Assembly: GCA_028866445.1 (NCBI GenBank)
Contig: JAGWIE010000012.1
Coordinates: 1-13,624, forward strand
DNA length: 13,624 nt
From: Rhodospirillales bacterium
Lineage (GTDB): Bacteria; Pseudomonadota; Alphaproteobacteria; Acetobacterales; Acetobacteraceae
Direction of reading: 5' to 3'
Part shown: positions 13,277-13,624 of the stretch, piece by piece
Layout of the letters: every line of letters begins with the position of its first letter
Position numbering within the stretch: position 1 is the stretch's first letter
Program-made: the position numbers and the translations under genes
The notes under the pieces: generated by a model
Database searches by the model: none
Told to the model about the DNA's origin: nothing
The model's input: the letters and a program-made list of their open reading frames with translations, nothing else

Positions 13277-13624
13277 TTAATCGTTCGCGACCGTTATGTC
13301 CGGCGCATCCGGATTCTTCATGCCGATAATATGGTAGCCGCAATCCACGTGGTGAATTTCGCCTGTCACACCCCTCGAAAGATCTGAAAGCAAATAAAGC
13401 CCAGACATGCCCACCTCGTCCAACTCCACATTGCGGCCCAGCGGCGCATTATAGCGGTTCCATTTCAGAATATAGCTGAAATCGCCAATGCCGCTGGCGG
13501 CCAGGGTTTTAATCGGCCCGGCGCTAAGCCCGTTCACGCGGATTTTATCCGTTCCCAAATCCGCCGCCATGTAGCGCACGCTGGCTTCCAGCGCCGCCTT
13601 GGCCACACCCATCACGTTATAATG
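13277..13624 (-). CDS. fabI: Enoyl-[acyl-carrier-protein] reductase (NADH), 3' part only
   Basis: Only the C-terminal 115 residues are in the window; the reading frame is open at the right edge (HYNVMGVAKAALEASVRY). The visible part starts at the short-chain-dehydrogenase active site YNVMGVAK, with catalytic Tyr and Lys six residues apart, and includes RVNGLSAGPIKTLAASGI and the family end GEIHHVDCGYHIIGMKNPD. FabI reduces trans-2-enoyl-ACP in the last step of each fatty-acid elongation cycle and is the target of triclosan-type inhibitors. The start and NAD-binding Rossmann half lie outside the window. The stop at 13277-13279 is 3 nt before the aroC start, indicating an operon. Confidence 0.95.
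   Translation of the reverse strand, partial: HYNVMGVAKAALEASVRYMAADLGTDKIRVNGLSAGPIKTLAASGIGDFSYILKWNRYNAPLGRNVELDEVGMSGLYLLSDLSRGVTGEIHHVDCGYHIIGMKNPDAPDITVAND

Noticed and set aside
1..13624. Insertion sequences, prophage genes, CRISPR arrays, tRNA or rRNA genes
   Set aside because: No transposase or phage-like protein, no direct-repeat/spacer pattern and no cloverleaf-like sequence seen on either strand.

Overview
The window reads as core chromosome of an alphaproteobacterium, most likely Acetobacteraceae (an Acidocella/Acidiphilium-type relative). That placement is inferred from memory of family sequences: the S4 and L33 proteins, the RNase R / S41 protease / L33 order, the fabI-aroC pair, and a giant Hint_2 beta-repeat protein of a kind common in that family. 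No mobile element, CRISPR array, tRNA or rRNA gene is visible. Coding density is high and no stretch over 300 bases lacks a gene.

Left block, all on the minus strand (5149 down to 1): rnr (RNase R) overlaps by 4 nt (GTGA) a secreted PDZ-S41 protease. rpmG (L33) follows with its own promoter and terminator. A zinc-ribbon metallopeptidase then runs off the left edge; its start codon sits directly on the T-tract of the rpmG terminator.

Centre, plus strand (5226-10758): a 1417-residue beta-strand-repeat protein ends in a Hint autoprocessing domain and diverges from rnr across a 76-bp gap. Then come rpsD (S4), with a structured leader and a classical terminator, and a small secreted EF-hand protein carrying a Met/Gly/His-rich linker.

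Right block, minus strand (13624 down to 10803): the 3' part of fabI, then aroC 3 nt later, a PAS plus degenerate-GGDEF protein, and a 101-residue secreted protein of unknown function. The last of these converges on the EF-hand gene across a 12-bp perfect hairpin.

Functionally this is mostly housekeeping: RNA decay, ribosomal proteins, fatty-acid elongation and the shikimate pathway. Envelope or exported proteins of less certain role are interspersed. The least ordinary item is the Hint protein. Its 1107-residue passenger has no cysteine and only seven Lys/Arg, its two halves look like a module duplication, it has no recognisable signal peptide, and its GTG start has no Shine-Dalgarno. The second most interesting item is an RNA hairpin with a GAAA tetraloop in the rpsD leader.
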